From: a virus
Direction: 5' to 3' (one strand)
DNA: 34,629 nucleotides
Virus record (IMG/VR): IMGVR_UViG_3300010354_007511
Location: 1-34,629 of that record
Numbering within the stretch: position 1 is the first letter of the stretch; every line of letters starts with the position of its first letter. The translations under genes and the position numbers were made by a program. The notes beneath the pieces were generated by a model. That model saw nothing but the letters and a program-made list of their open reading frames with translations. It was not told the DNA's origin and did no database searches. Positions 7,615-16,137 of this stretch are shown here, one piece after another.

Positions 7615-8907
7615 ATGAGTAGTAAGCCCTATATGATATTCTGTGGACCAGTTGAAACTGTTAGTGGTTATGGATCACATGCTAGAGATTTAGTCACATC
7701 CCTTATACAAATGGATAAATTTGATATTAAAATAGTTGCAATAAATTGGGGAGATACACCAATGAATGCTTTGGATAAAAATAATCCGGAGCATTTTGAA
7801 ATAATTTCAAGAATAACAACTGAACCGATTACTTTTAAACCAGATATTTGGATTCAATGCACAATACCAACAGAATTTCAACAAGTCGGAAAATATAATA
7901 TAGGAATAACAGCTGGAATAGAAACTAATATTTGTTCTCCAGAATGGATAGAGGGTTGTAACAGAATGGATTTGATAATTGTACCATCAAAACATGCAAA
8001 GAATGTTTTTGAAGAAACATCATACGAAAAAAGAAATAGAGATAATGGTGAAATTATAGATTTAATAAAAATAAATAAACCAATAGAAGTTTTGCATGAA
8101 GGTGTTAGAACTGATATTTTTGATAAAAACAAAAAAATGAATGATGATGTAGTATCTACTTTAAATAAAATAAACGAAGATTTTGTATTTTTATTTGTTG
8201 GCCATTGGTTGAAGGGTGATTTTGGTCAAGATAGAAAAGATATATCAGGATTGATTCACACTTTTTTAAATACATTTAAAGACACAAAAAATCCACCGGC
8301 ATTAGTATTAAAAACATCAATGGGCACATTTTCACTAACAAGTCTTACTGAAATAAAAAATAAAATAAATGAAATAAAGAAAATGGTTGATGGAAAAAAA
8401 TTACCAAAAGTTTATGTTCTATTTGGTGACATTGGTGAAAATGAAATGAATGCCGTTTACAATCATAAGAAAATAAAAGCATTTGTATCTTTTACAAAAG
8501 GTGAAGGGTATGGCAGACCTATTGTAGAATTTATGACATCGGGTAAACCTGTTATAGTTTCCGGTTGGAGCGGTCATGTTGATTTTGTAAACTCAAATCA
8601 TAATATATTACTTCCTGGAAAATTAAATAAAGTTCATCCTAGTGCAATTTGGAATACAGTAATAAACGAAGGATCTAGTTGGTTTACTGCAGATTATGAT
8701 GTTGCATCGCAGGTATTGAAAGATGTACATTTAAACTATAAGAAATATCAATCAAAATCTAAAATGTCTATAATGGAAGTAAAACAAACGTGGTCATATA
8801 AAAGAATGTTTGATAAATTTACAAAAATATTAGATGAAAAATTACCAAAATTTGCAGAAAGAATTACTTTGTCTTTACCAACTATTAAAAAACCATCGGA
8901 GATTTAA
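7615..8907 (+). CDS. Glycosyltransferase family 4 (GT-B)
   Basis: Intact 430-residue GT-B glycosyltransferase. The N-terminal domain starts MIFCGPVETVSGYGSHARDLVTSLI, with a glycine-rich loop after strand 1. A middle LHEGVRTDIFD element marks the hinge. The second domain carries FVSFTKGEGYGRPIVEFMTSGKPVIVSGWSGHVDFV (about residues 285-320), in which EGYGRPIVE is the E-x7-E motif. It is close in design to the interrupted gene just upstream and shows what an intact member looks like. GAGG precedes the ATG. It should transfer a sugar from a nucleotide donor with retention; donor and acceptor are unknown. Confidence 0.85.
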   Translation: MSSKPYMIFCGPVETVSGYGSHARDLVTSLIQMDKFDIKIVAINWGDTPMNALDKNNPEHFEIISRITTEPITFKPDIWIQCTIPTEFQQVGKYNIGITAGIETNICSPEWIEGCNRMDLIIVPSKHAKNVFEETSYEKRNRDNGEIIDLIKINKPIEVLHEGVRTDIFDKNKKMNDDVVSTLNKINEDFVFLFVGHWLKGDFGQDRKDISGLIHTFLNTFKDTKNPPALVLKTSMGTFSLTSLTEIKNKINEIKKMVDGKKLPKVYVLFGDIGENEMNAVYNHKKIKAFVSFTKGEGYGRPIVEFMTSGKPVIVSGWSGHVDFVNSNHNILLPGKLNKVHPSAIWNTVINEGSSWFTADYDVASQVLKDVHLNYKKYQSKSKMSIMEVKQTWSYKRMFDKFTKILDEKLPKFAERITLSLPTIKKPSEI

Positions 8908-8910
8908 TAA

Positions 8911-9537
8911 ATGATTTCATATACAATAACGGTTCACAATGAAGCAGAAGAATTAAATCTTTTGTTAGGATATTTAATATCAAACATATCAGTAGATGAT
9001 GAAATTATTATTCAAGCGGATTCAGAAAGAGTTACCCAAGAAGTTGAAGATGTTATAGAAAATAATATAGATAAATTTTCAAATATAGTTTACGTTAAAT
9101 TTCCACTAAACAATGATTTTTCAGATTTTAAAAATAATTTAAAAAAACATTGTACAAAACAATGGATATTTAATATAGATGCAGATGAAGTACCATCCGA
9201 TTTTCTTATACAGAATCTTCATTTAATATTGAATGATAATTCTGATGTTGAAATGATATTGATTCCAAGATGGAATATAGTTGAAGGTATTACCGATGAT
9301 CATATAAATAAATGGGGATGGAAGTTTGATGATCAAAATAGAATAAATTGGCCGGATTATCAAACAAGAATATATCGTAATAATGAAAATATAAATTGGA
9401 AAAATAAAGTACATGAAAGACTCGAAGGATTTGAGAAATATTCTGCTTTTCCAGAAGAAAGAGAATTTTCATTATTACATTTTAAAACAATAGATAGACA
9501 AGAAAAACAAAATGAATTTTACAGTAAATTAGTTTAA
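8911..9537 (+). CDS. Glycosyltransferase family 2 (GT-A, WaaE-like)
   Basis: GT-A glycosyltransferase of 208 residues. It begins with MISYTITVHNEAEELNLLLGYL, the first strand and helix of GT2 enzymes. The metal-binding DxD is in WIFNIDADEVPSDF (about residues 87-100). The downstream pattern DYQTRIYRNNENINWKNKVHERLEGFE is typical of the WaaE/KdtX subgroup that adds sugars to lipopolysaccharide core, where an R-x-F/Y-R...W...VHE segment is conserved. It lies three bases after the preceding glycosyltransferase. Acceptor unknown. Confidence 0.8.
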   Translation: MISYTITVHNEAEELNLLLGYLISNISVDDEIIIQADSERVTQEVEDVIENNIDKFSNIVYVKFPLNNDFSDFKNNLKKHCTKQWIFNIDADEVPSDFLIQNLHLILNDNSDVEMILIPRWNIVEGITDDHINKWGWKFDDQNRINWPDYQTRIYRNNENINWKNKVHERLEGFEKYSAFPEEREFSLLHFKTIDRQEKQNEFYSKLV

Positions 9538-9548
9538 GGCATATTCGT

Positions 9549-10271
9549 ATGGTTGCTATAATATTACATCTATATTATCAAGATCTTTGGGGAGAATTTA
9601 AATCAAAAATAATTCCTCTATTAAATGATAACACACATCTGTATATTACTATAAATGAAGAATCGGAATATGCCGAAGATATGCGTAGTTTTTCAAAAAA
9701 TGTATTCATAGTTAAAAACAAAGGAATGGATTTTGGACCATTTGTTTATGTTTGGAACATGATAAAAGATGACGGGTATGATTATATTTTAAAATTACAT
9801 GGAAAAAAATCTGAAAGTGCTAGTATGAAATGGGGACAACATTTTGGTACGGTTTGGAGACATCAATTGATAAACCCTATTATCAATACACAAGAAAAGT
9901 TTGATACAATAATAAATTTTATGAAAGAAAATCCTACAATATACATGGCAGGATCACAAAGACATTTTTATGATACAGAAAGAGAACACATAAATCATGT
10001 AAATAGAATAAATTGTTTAACTTCTATTGAAAAACTTTTGAAAAAGGTGAACTCACAAGAACATGGTTGTTTTTTTGCAGGATCCATTTTTTTGATAACA
10101 ACAGATTATTTAAAGAAATTTTTTGGTGATTGTGATTTAAAATCTTTATATGAAGAATTTGAAGAATACTATTCATCAGACGGAGAAACTTTGGCACATG
10201 CAATGGAGCGTGTAATAGGTTATGGCGTAGAAAGTAATTCTGGAAAATTTTTAACATTAGAAAACAACTAA
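9549..10271 (+). CDS. RgpF-like rhamnan synthesis protein F family
   Basis: The 240-residue protein matches the RgpF/rhamnan synthesis F pattern: VAIILHLYYQDLWGEF at the N-terminus, a YITINEESE strand, NKGMDFGPFVYVWN (about residues 57-70; family form N-x-G-x-D-x-x-P-F), and YDYILKLHGKKS (about 77-88; family form K-x-H-x-K-K-S). RgpF-type proteins act in rhamnose-glucose polysaccharide synthesis and are treated as glycosyltransferases. It is shorter than many multidomain RgpF proteins and appears to be the core domain alone. It overlaps none of its neighbours but is separated by only a few bases. Confidence 0.8.
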   Translation: MVAIILHLYYQDLWGEFKSKIIPLLNDNTHLYITINEESEYAEDMRSFSKNVFIVKNKGMDFGPFVYVWNMIKDDGYDYILKLHGKKSESASMKWGQHFGTVWRHQLINPIINTQEKFDTIINFMKENPTIYMAGSQRHFYDTEREHINHVNRINCLTSIEKLLKKVNSQEHGCFFAGSIFLITTDYLKKFFGDCDLKSLYEEFEEYYSSDGETLAHAMERVIGYGVESNSGKFLTLENN

Positions 10272-10272
10272 A

Positions 10273-11067
10273 ATGATTTCAGTAGTAATACCAACATATA
10301 AATCACCATATTGTTTAGACTTATGTATTAAATCTGCATTAGAAGGTCAGTTTAATATAAATGAGATAATAGTTGTTGTTGATGGTACATACGATATTAA
10401 CAGAATTGTATTAGAAAAATACGATAAAGACATATCTGTTTTAAATTTGGAAAGTAATGTTGGAACTTGCCGTTCTACAAATCTGGGAGTCTATAATGCT
10501 ACCAATGAAAAAATACTAATAGTAAATGATGATAATGTTTTTCCTAAAAATTGGGATCAAAAACTAGAAAATTCTTTTGAAGAAAACACTGTAATTACAC
10601 CTAATCAAATAGAACCATATAGAAGTTGGTTTAGACAATTTGTAATATTAGATTTGGGAAAAACACCTATTGATTTTGATTTAGAAAAGTTTTGGACTAC
10701 ATCAGAAACTATATCAAAAGATGTAAAAAATAATCAAGGTTCAACTTTTCCCATATTTATATGTAAGAAAGATTTTTTAAGAGTAGGGGGTTTTGATGAA
10801 AGTTACCCATCACAGGCAGGTTATGTTGCAGATTGGGACTTCTTCTTGAAATGTGAATTGAGTGGTATGAGAATGATTAGAAATTACAATTTACATTTTT
10901 ATCACTTTGTTTCGGTATCTTCCAAGTCAGAAGAACAAAAAGAAAAATCAGAATCAGAAGAACAATTGTGTCATCAATACTTTGAATACAAGTGGAGAGA
11001 AAAAGCAAGACATAATTCAATTACAAATTCAAAAATGATTTCAAAATATTTTAAAGAGGATAATTAA
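10273..11067 (+). CDS. Glycosyltransferase family 2 (GT-A)
   Basis: The 264-residue GT2 enzyme opens with MISVVIPTYKSPYCLDLCIKSALEGQ and NEIIVVVDGTYD, the nucleotide-sugar binding half. LIVNDDNVFPKNWD (about residues 76-89) carries the acidic DxD-like motif. GGFDESYPSQAGYVADWDFFLKCELSGMRM (about 175-205) is the acceptor-side region, where the D/E-D catalytic base occurs. The C-terminus is charged and helical (SEEQKEKSESEEQ). The ATG comes one base after the RgpF-like stop, so they are probably co-translated. Confidence 0.85.
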   Translation: MISVVIPTYKSPYCLDLCIKSALEGQFNINEIIVVVDGTYDINRIVLEKYDKDISVLNLESNVGTCRSTNLGVYNATNEKILIVNDDNVFPKNWDQKLENSFEENTVITPNQIEPYRSWFRQFVILDLGKTPIDFDLEKFWTTSETISKDVKNNQGSTFPIFICKKDFLRVGGFDESYPSQAGYVADWDFFLKCELSGMRMIRNYNLHFYHFVSVSSKSEEQKEKSESEEQLCHQYFEYKWREKARHNSITNSKMISKYFKEDN

Positions 11068-11068
11068 A

Positions 11069-11725
11069 ATGGCAGTTGGAGTACATAAAGTAACAGAAGA
11101 TTTTGAACATAAATTAGCAGAATATACTGGAGCTCCTTATGTTATTTGTGTTGATAATCAAAGTAATGCATTGTTTCTATGTTTAACATATTATATGCAA
11201 AAAAATAATATAAAGGATATTACAGTTGATGTTCCTGAAAGAACATATCCGTCTGTTCCATGTGAGGTTATTCATGCCGGTGGTAAAGTAAATTTTACAC
11301 CAGTTAACGGTAATACTATAAAAGGTGCATATCAATTATCACCAACGAATGTATGGGATTCCGCTTTAAGATTTACCGCAGATATGTATATTCCAAATTC
11401 TTTTATGTGTATTTCATTTACAGGTCCATATAAACATTTGAAACTTTCAAAAGGTGGAGCAATATTACTCGATGATTATGATGCTTACAAGTGGTTGAAG
11501 AAAGCAAGATTTTCTGGAAGAGACGAGTGTAGTTATCACGAAGATGATTTTGATAATAATCCAGTTATTGGTTGGAACTTTTATATGATGCCAGAAATAT
11601 CAACAAGAGGATTATTGATGATTCAACAGTTTTACAATGCAGACGGTACGCCAAAACATAATGAAGATTTGGAACTACCATATCCAAATCTATCTAATTT
11701 CAAAGTGTATCAGTCTAATAAATGA
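11069..11725 (+). CDS. DegT/DnrJ-type PLP aminotransferase, C-terminally shortened
   Basis: N-terminal and central parts of the DegT/DnrJ/EryC1/StrS family, which transaminates nucleotide keto-sugars. Visible elements are FEHKLAEYTGAPYVICVDNQSNALFLCL (cofactor phosphate region), VDVPERTYPSVPCEVIHAGGK, and FMCISFTGPYKHLKLSKGGAILLDDYD (about residues 112-138), where the PLP lysine is expected. NFYMMPEISTRGLLMIQQF corresponds to the helix that normally precedes the small domain. The protein stops after about 218 residues, whereas family members are usually about 360-400, so the C-terminal small domain is missing and the next frame does not supply it. It may be inactive, a partner subunit or a non-catalytic sugar binder. 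Confidence 0.7.
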   Translation: MAVGVHKVTEDFEHKLAEYTGAPYVICVDNQSNALFLCLTYYMQKNNIKDITVDVPERTYPSVPCEVIHAGGKVNFTPVNGNTIKGAYQLSPTNVWDSALRFTADMYIPNSFMCISFTGPYKHLKLSKGGAILLDDYDAYKWLKKARFSGRDECSYHEDDFDNNPVIGWNFYMMPEISTRGLLMIQQFYNADGTPKHNEDLELPYPNLSNFKVYQSNK

Positions 11726-11751
11726 TTTTTTTTTGTTTTTAGGATATTGAA

Positions 11752-12489
11752 ATGACGTATACAATTTGTACAGCAACAAGAGATTTTGATGCGATAAATG
11801 ATTTCGTTGAATATCATTTAGATATTGGCTTTGATAAGATTGTGATATATGATAATTTTTCAAATCCGCCTGTTAATATTAAAAACGATAAAGTTGAGAT
11901 AATACGATGGGAACATGAATTGGTGGATTCAAATGCATTCAATGATCATATAACAAAAATACGTCAGAATAATATAGAAGGTTGGACGGCTTTTTTAGAT
12001 GAAGACGAATTTATCAACACAGACAACCGAAACATAAAAGATGCAATGGATGAATTTCAATCATATGATTGTTTATCTTTATGTTGGAGACTATTTGGTG
12101 ATAAGATTGATCCAGAAGATGAACATGAAACTAAATTTTGGAAAAAGTATAAATACCATATACCAAATGATGGACCAGGAAGAGATATTAACAGACATCA
12201 AAAAGTTATGTGTAAAAATAGTTCTATAATAGCAATTCACAATCCACACTATGCATTTTTGAAAACTGGAAAATTTTCTATAAATGTAAATGGACAAATT
12301 TCAAGAGGAGCATTTGCATTGGAACCGGTACATGAAAAAATTTGGATAGATCATTTTCATTGTAGAGGTTTGGATGATTACATAAAGAGAAAAAGTATAA
12401 AAATAAATAATAGATGCCCGAGCATAGAACGTATAACAGAATCATATACACATCATACTTCCTTGGCTACAAAAAAACTATTAGTATGA
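11752..12489 (+). CDS. Glycosyltransferase, GT92/Glyco_tranf_2_4-like
   Basis: The 245-residue protein has the pattern of the glycosyltransferase family 92/DUF23 group: TATRDFDAINDFVEYHLDIGFDKIVIYDNFS (about residues 6-36), a short strand with IIRWEH, then WTAFLDEDEFINT (about 79-91) holding the DxD-like acid cluster. A later HNPHYAFLKTG and IWIDHFHCRGLDDYIKR segment fits the conserved C-terminal half, where H and R residues follow the acceptor pocket. It is preceded by an A/T-rich 26-base gap. The specific sugar is unknown. Confidence 0.75.
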   Translation: MTYTICTATRDFDAINDFVEYHLDIGFDKIVIYDNFSNPPVNIKNDKVEIIRWEHELVDSNAFNDHITKIRQNNIEGWTAFLDEDEFINTDNRNIKDAMDEFQSYDCLSLCWRLFGDKIDPEDEHETKFWKKYKYHIPNDGPGRDINRHQKVMCKNSSIIAIHNPHYAFLKTGKFSINVNGQISRGAFALEPVHEKIWIDHFHCRGLDDYIKRKSIKINNRCPSIERITESYTHHTSLATKKLLV

Positions 12490-12509
12490 AATTAAAGAAA
12501 AAGTAAATT

Positions 12510-13178
12510 ATGAAAGTGGCAATAATGCAACCATATTTTTTTCCACATTTTGCATATTTTCAACTAATATCTGCAGTTGATTTTTATGTAAATTTGGATC
12601 ATGTTTCATTTATGAAAAGAAGTTATATGGTGAGAAACAGAATAAAAAATAATACATCAATAAATATTTCTGTAAAAAACGCAAGTCAAAACAAAAAATG
12701 TACAGAAGTTTTTATAGAATCATCATGTCATTATATTGATAAGTTTAAAAAAACTATTAAATTTTTGTACGGTAAACATAAAAATTTTGAATTGATTTTT
12801 AATACGATAATTGAACCAAACTTCAATTCTTCAGAAAAAACAATATCTCAATTTAACATCGAAATAATAAAGTCTATTTGTGATTTTCTTGATATAAAAA
12901 CAAATATAATAAATTCGTCAGAGGGAATTACAACCGAAAAAAGAGAAGATGGATTGATAGATATAGTTAAAAAATATAATGGATTAACATACATAAATGC
13001 AATAGGCGGAATTGATTTATATGATAAACAATATTTTAAAAACAAAGGAATTGACTTATTTTTTTTAAAAACAAATGTAAATAGTTTTGTAGATAAAAAT
13101 ATTTCAATACTTGATTTGTTATTTGAATATGATAAAGAATTTATAGTAAATGAAATAGATAATTATGAACTAATATAA
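12510..13178 (+). CDS. WbqC-like family protein
   Basis: The 222-residue protein begins MKVAIMQPYFFPHFAYFQLISAVDFYVNLDHVSFMKRSYMVRNRIK, which is close to the WbqC family signature (M-Q-P-x-Y-x-P-x-x-G/A-Y-F...D...Y-D...R-N-x-I). WbqC proteins are encoded in O-antigen and capsule clusters and are thought to work in amino-sugar biosynthesis, though the reaction is not well defined. The remainder has regular alpha/beta spacing (GLTYINAIGGIDLYDKQYFKNKGIDLFFLK) as in the family C-terminus. It sits between a glycosyltransferase and an acetyltransferase. Confidence 0.85.
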   Translation: MKVAIMQPYFFPHFAYFQLISAVDFYVNLDHVSFMKRSYMVRNRIKNNTSINISVKNASQNKKCTEVFIESSCHYIDKFKKTIKFLYGKHKNFELIFNTIIEPNFNSSEKTISQFNIEIIKSICDFLDIKTNIINSSEGITTEKREDGLIDIVKKYNGLTYINAIGGIDLYDKQYFKNKGIDLFFLKTNVNSFVDKNISILDLLFEYDKEFIVNEIDNYELI

Positions 13179-13190
13179 ACGGAATGTTAT

Positions 13191-13871
13191 ATGAATAAAA
13201 AAAATAAAGTTATTATCTTTGGAACATTAGATTGCGCAGAATTAGCACATTATTATTTGACAAATGACAGTGAATATGATGTAGTTGCATTTACTATGAA
13301 TGAAGAATATATTGTGAATAATAAATTTAAACCGAGAGGATCAAAAATAGAATATGATATTATTCCTTTTGAAAAACTAGAAAAAATATATCCACCAAAA
13401 GATTATTTTTTATTTGCACCAATGTCTGGCGCAAAAATGAATACATTGCGTAAAAAAATATATTTGGAAGGAAAACAAAAAGGGTATGAATATATTTCTT
13501 ACATTTCATCAAAAGCAACTATTTTTGATAATGATATAGGAGAAAATTGTTTTATTTTGGAAGATAATACAATACAACCTTTTGTTACTATTGGGAATAA
13601 TGTAGTTATGTGGAGTGGAAATCATATAGGACATGACAGTATAATAGATGATCACGTATTTTTTACATCCCATATAGTATTATCTGGTCATTGTAATGTA
13701 AAAGAGAGGGCATGGATAGGAGTGAACGTAACGATAAGAGATTTTACAACAATAGGTAAAGCATCTTTAATTGCAATGGGTTCTCTGATAACAAAATCAA
13801 CTGATGAAAATGGATTTTATATGGGAAATCCTGCAAAAAAACAAGACAAGTTATCATTTGAGGTATATTGA
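13191..13871 (+). CDS. PglD/NeuD-like sugar O- or N-acetyltransferase
   Basis: The 226-residue protein has an N-terminal Rossmann-like domain (KVIIFGTLDCAELAHYYL) followed by a left-handed beta-helix with hexapeptide repeats (IFDNDIGENCFILEDNTIQPFVTIGNNVVMWSGNHIGHDSIIDDHVFFTSHIVLSGHCNVKERAWIGVNVTIRDFTTIGKASLIAMGSLI). This is the layout of PglD and NeuD, which acetylate UDP-amino sugars or sialic acid precursors. The histidine in GNHIGHDS is in the position of the family catalytic base. The C-terminus ends with the usual MGNPAKK motif. Its presence argues that a modified amino sugar is made or expected. Confidence 0.85.
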   Translation: MNKKNKVIIFGTLDCAELAHYYLTNDSEYDVVAFTMNEEYIVNNKFKPRGSKIEYDIIPFEKLEKIYPPKDYFLFAPMSGAKMNTLRKKIYLEGKQKGYEYISYISSKATIFDNDIGENCFILEDNTIQPFVTIGNNVVMWSGNHIGHDSIIDDHVFFTSHIVLSGHCNVKERAWIGVNVTIRDFTTIGKASLIAMGSLITKSTDENGFYMGNPAKKQDKLSFEVY

Positions 13872-13872
13872 T

Positions 13873-14778
13873 ATGTGGGAAAAATTTGGTATCATATTTG
13901 ACGATCATCATTGTCAGTTGCCCGTTGTTGATGAATATGAAAAGTTTTATAGAATATATTATTCCACAAGAATTGATGGAAAAAGTAATCCATTATTTAT
14001 TGATGTTGATAAAAATAATCCTAAAAAAATAATAAAAAAACAAAACAATCCTATTTTGAAATTGGGTAAAAGAGGATCATTCGATTGGGCAGGAATAATG
14101 CCAACTGATATAATAAGCTTTGGAAATATAAAATATCTTTATTATATTGGTTGGTCATTAAGAATTGACGTACCCTATCACAATACTTTGGGTTTAGCTA
14201 TTAGTAATGATGATGGTAATACTTGGACTAAATTTTCAGATGGTCCTATTTTTTCAACTAATAATGTAGAAACAGGATATATTGGAACCGTAGAAATACT
14301 AATAGAAAATGGTTTGTGGAAAATGTGGTATTTATCTTGTAGAAACTGGATAGAATCAGATAAAAAATTTGAACCAATATATGATATAAAATACGCAATT
14401 TCAGAAGATGGAATACGATGGAATCCCACAAATGACATTTGTATAAATCTTGAAAGGTTAGAAGGGGGTATTTCTAGTTGTAGAGTTATTAAAGAAAATA
14501 ATGGGTATAAAATGTGGTATTCTATAAGAGATACTTTCGATTATAGGTTAAATAAAAATCATTCATATAGAATAAAAACAGCAAATTCATCGGATGGTAT
14601 AGTTTGGAATAAAAACAATAATATTGATTTGGATATATCTGATGAAAATGAATGGGAAAATATTATGGTATGTTATCCTTTTATTATTGAAAAAAATGAT
14701 CATCTATTGATGTTCTATAATGGAAATGGATTTGGTAAAACTGGAGTAGGATATGCTAAACAACAAAGAATTAAATGA
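13873..14778 (+). CDS. Five-bladed-propeller glycosidase-like protein (GH43/GH32/GH130 type)
   Basis: The 301-residue protein has repeated beta-propeller strands typical of glycoside hydrolase clans with a five-bladed fold: YRIYYSTRIDGKSNPLFI, DWAGIMPTDII, KYLYYIGWSLR, LGLAISNDDGNTWTKFSDGPI, WKMWYLSCRNW, IKYAISEDGIRWNP, YKMWYSIRD and HLLMFYNGNGFGKTGVGYAK. The exact glycosidase or phosphorylase class cannot be fixed by eye. In-frame starts exist further upstream inside the acetyltransferase gene, but the ATG at 13873, with TTGAGG at 13858-13863, is a much better start. It might trim, transfer or only bind the glycan. Confidence 0.65.
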   Translation: MWEKFGIIFDDHHCQLPVVDEYEKFYRIYYSTRIDGKSNPLFIDVDKNNPKKIIKKQNNPILKLGKRGSFDWAGIMPTDIISFGNIKYLYYIGWSLRIDVPYHNTLGLAISNDDGNTWTKFSDGPIFSTNNVETGYIGTVEILIENGLWKMWYLSCRNWIESDKKFEPIYDIKYAISEDGIRWNPTNDICINLERLEGGISSCRVIKENNGYKMWYSIRDTFDYRLNKNHSYRIKTANSSDGIVWNKNNNIDLDISDENEWENIMVCYPFIIEKNDHLLMFYNGNGFGKTGVGYAKQQRIK

Positions 14779-15496
14779 AAATGGATTTATAGTATTGAAA
14801 AACTTTTTTGACGCTGATTACATAACAAGTGTTAGGGTTGGTGCTGAAAATATATTTAAAATACAATTCAATCGTTTTGGGTACGATGGTGATTTTAAAA
14901 GTAATATGATTAGACTATTCACAGAACATGAAGATGTTTTCATAAATTGTGGAAAAATAATACAAACCGGTTTAATAGAATTGTATAGTCTGGCAATAAA
15001 TGATAAATTATTATCATATATCAAAGGTATAGGATTGGAATTTCCAAATTTATGTACAAGACCTGTTTTATTTTTCAATCATCCAAAATTGGCAAAAGAA
15101 GAACATTATTACAAAACTCCACCACATCAAGATTGGCATTCTATGCAATCTAGTAGCGATTCACTAGTTGTTTGGGTTCCATTAGTAGATGTAAACATTG
15201 AAAATGGTACATTATTATTATGGCCAAAAAGTCACAAACTCGGTCCATTGCCATTCAAATCCGTTGGTGGTTTTGCATCCGTAGAAACAAATAATGATTT
15301 TATCCAGTCGGATTTTAATATTGGCGATATTGTCATATTTTCAACATTATTGGTACATTCATCTGGAGATATTTTAAACGATACAATAAGATGGTCATGC
15401 CATTTTAGATATACAAATATGTTGGATGATGACTTTATTTTAAATGGATTTCCAAATCCATACATATATCAGCCAATAACTAAACAAATAAAATGA
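14753..15496 (+). CDS. PhyH-type Fe(II)/2-oxoglutarate dioxygenase
   Basis: The 247-residue protein has the phytanoyl-CoA dioxygenase fold signature. Metal ligands are HQD in TPPHQDWHSM (about residues 123-128) and a distal histidine in STLLVHSSGDI (about 197-207). An arginine follows in DTIRWSCHFRY and would bind 2-oxoglutarate. The strand LVVWVPLVDVNIENGTLLLWPKSHK is a strong family marker. Its first 26 bases overlap the end of the upstream gene, so the two are coupled. Such oxygenases hydroxylate small molecules or sugars; within this cassette, glycan hydroxylation is a plausible inference. Confidence 0.85.
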   Translation: MLNNKELNENGFIVLKNFFDADYITSVRVGAENIFKIQFNRFGYDGDFKSNMIRLFTEHEDVFINCGKIIQTGLIELYSLAINDKLLSYIKGIGLEFPNLCTRPVLFFNHPKLAKEEHYYKTPPHQDWHSMQSSSDSLVVWVPLVDVNIENGTLLLWPKSHKLGPLPFKSVGGFASVETNNDFIQSDFNIGDIVIFSTLLVHSSGDILNDTIRWSCHFRYTNMLDDDFILNGFPNPYIYQPITKQIK

Positions 15497-15529
15497 TGAA
15501 TATTATTAGAGTATTTTAGATATAAAAAC

Positions 15530-15541
15530 ATATTTATATGT
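15530..15541 (+). promoter_or_regulatory. Promoter-like 12-mer ATATTTATATGT
   Basis: This exact 12-mer occurs here, at 20350-20361, and in reverse orientation at 31574-31585, each time in an intergenic gap and pointing towards the next gene. Here it begins 41 bases before the ATG at 15571, just after the glycan cassette ends. A shorter form (TTATATGTATG) precedes groES. Promoter function is inferred. Confidence 0.4.
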
Positions 15542-15570
15542 AAGTTTAGTATTTTATTTCGGAGAATAAT

Positions 15571-15927
15571 ATGCATGAAATAGCAAGCACTTTGGTTGCA
15601 ATTCAAACACAATTAAGATTTTTTCATTGGCAAACTAAATCATACGCCAGACACCAAGCATACGGTGGTGCTTATTCTGCAATGGATGATCTTATTGATA
15701 ATTTTGTTGAAATACTAATGGGTAAGTACGGTAGAGTTCCAGCCATACCATTTAAGTTATACAACAGAAATGAGAAAGATATTATGGCATTTATAGATGA
15801 AACTATTGGCTATCTGTTAGGTTTAAACAGTCAATTAAATCCAGATTCAGATACAGATCTGTTAAATATCCGTGACGAAATGCTGTCCGAATTTAACAAA
15901 CTTCGTTATTTAATTACATTAAAGTAA
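15571..15927 (+). CDS. Small helical ferritin-like phage protein
   Basis: The 118-residue all-helical protein has the pattern IQTQLRFFHWQTKSYARHQAYGGAYSAMDDLIDNFVEILMGKYGR. The spacing of H, H and D/E residues recalls Dps/ferritin-like helices and matches small phage proteins I have seen grouped as a DUF family (possibly DUF5856). The ferritin-like E-x-x-H iron ligands are only partly evident, so iron binding is uncertain. CGGAG lies upstream of the ATG, and the gene opens the post-cassette module behind a promoter-like motif. Function unknown. Confidence 0.55.
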   Translation: MHEIASTLVAIQTQLRFFHWQTKSYARHQAYGGAYSAMDDLIDNFVEILMGKYGRVPAIPFKLYNRNEKDIMAFIDETIGYLLGLNSQLNPDSDTDLLNIRDEMLSEFNKLRYLITLK

Positions 15928-15948
15928 AACTAATTAAAGGTAATTACT

Positions 15949-16137
15949 ATGAGTGAACAAGTAGAACAAATGGAAAATGTAGAATCAAAAGGTCTTGGCG
16001 ATACTATTGCAAAAGTAACACACGCCGTTGGTTTAGACAAAGTTGCAGAATCTGTTGCTAAAGCAGTAGGTAAAGACGATTGTGGTTGTAATAAAAGACG
16101 TGAAATGTTAAATGATTTGTTTCCATATCAAAAATGA
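15949..16137 (+). CDS. Small conserved phage protein with CGC...FPY ending
   Basis: The 62-residue protein has an acidic N-terminus, then GLGDTIAKVTHAVGLDKVAESVAKAVG and a C-terminal DDCGCNKRREMLNDLFPYQK. The GLGD...(T/A)...G...CGCxxR...LN..FPY pattern recurs in small proteins of tailed phages in my memory, but I know no function. The CxC pair could bind a metal or act in a disulfide. The gene overlaps the next one by ATGA, so the two are probably co-translated. Confidence 0.65.
   Translation: MSEQVEQMENVESKGLGDTIAKVTHAVGLDKVAESVAKAVGKDDCGCNKRREMLNDLFPYQK

Noticed and set aside
15530-15541. T4 late promoter TATAAATA on the opposite strand of the 12-mer sites
   Set aside because: It would point away from the genes it precedes, towards long stretches with no genes on that strand, at all three sites. 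The sense-strand motif is the more consistent reading.
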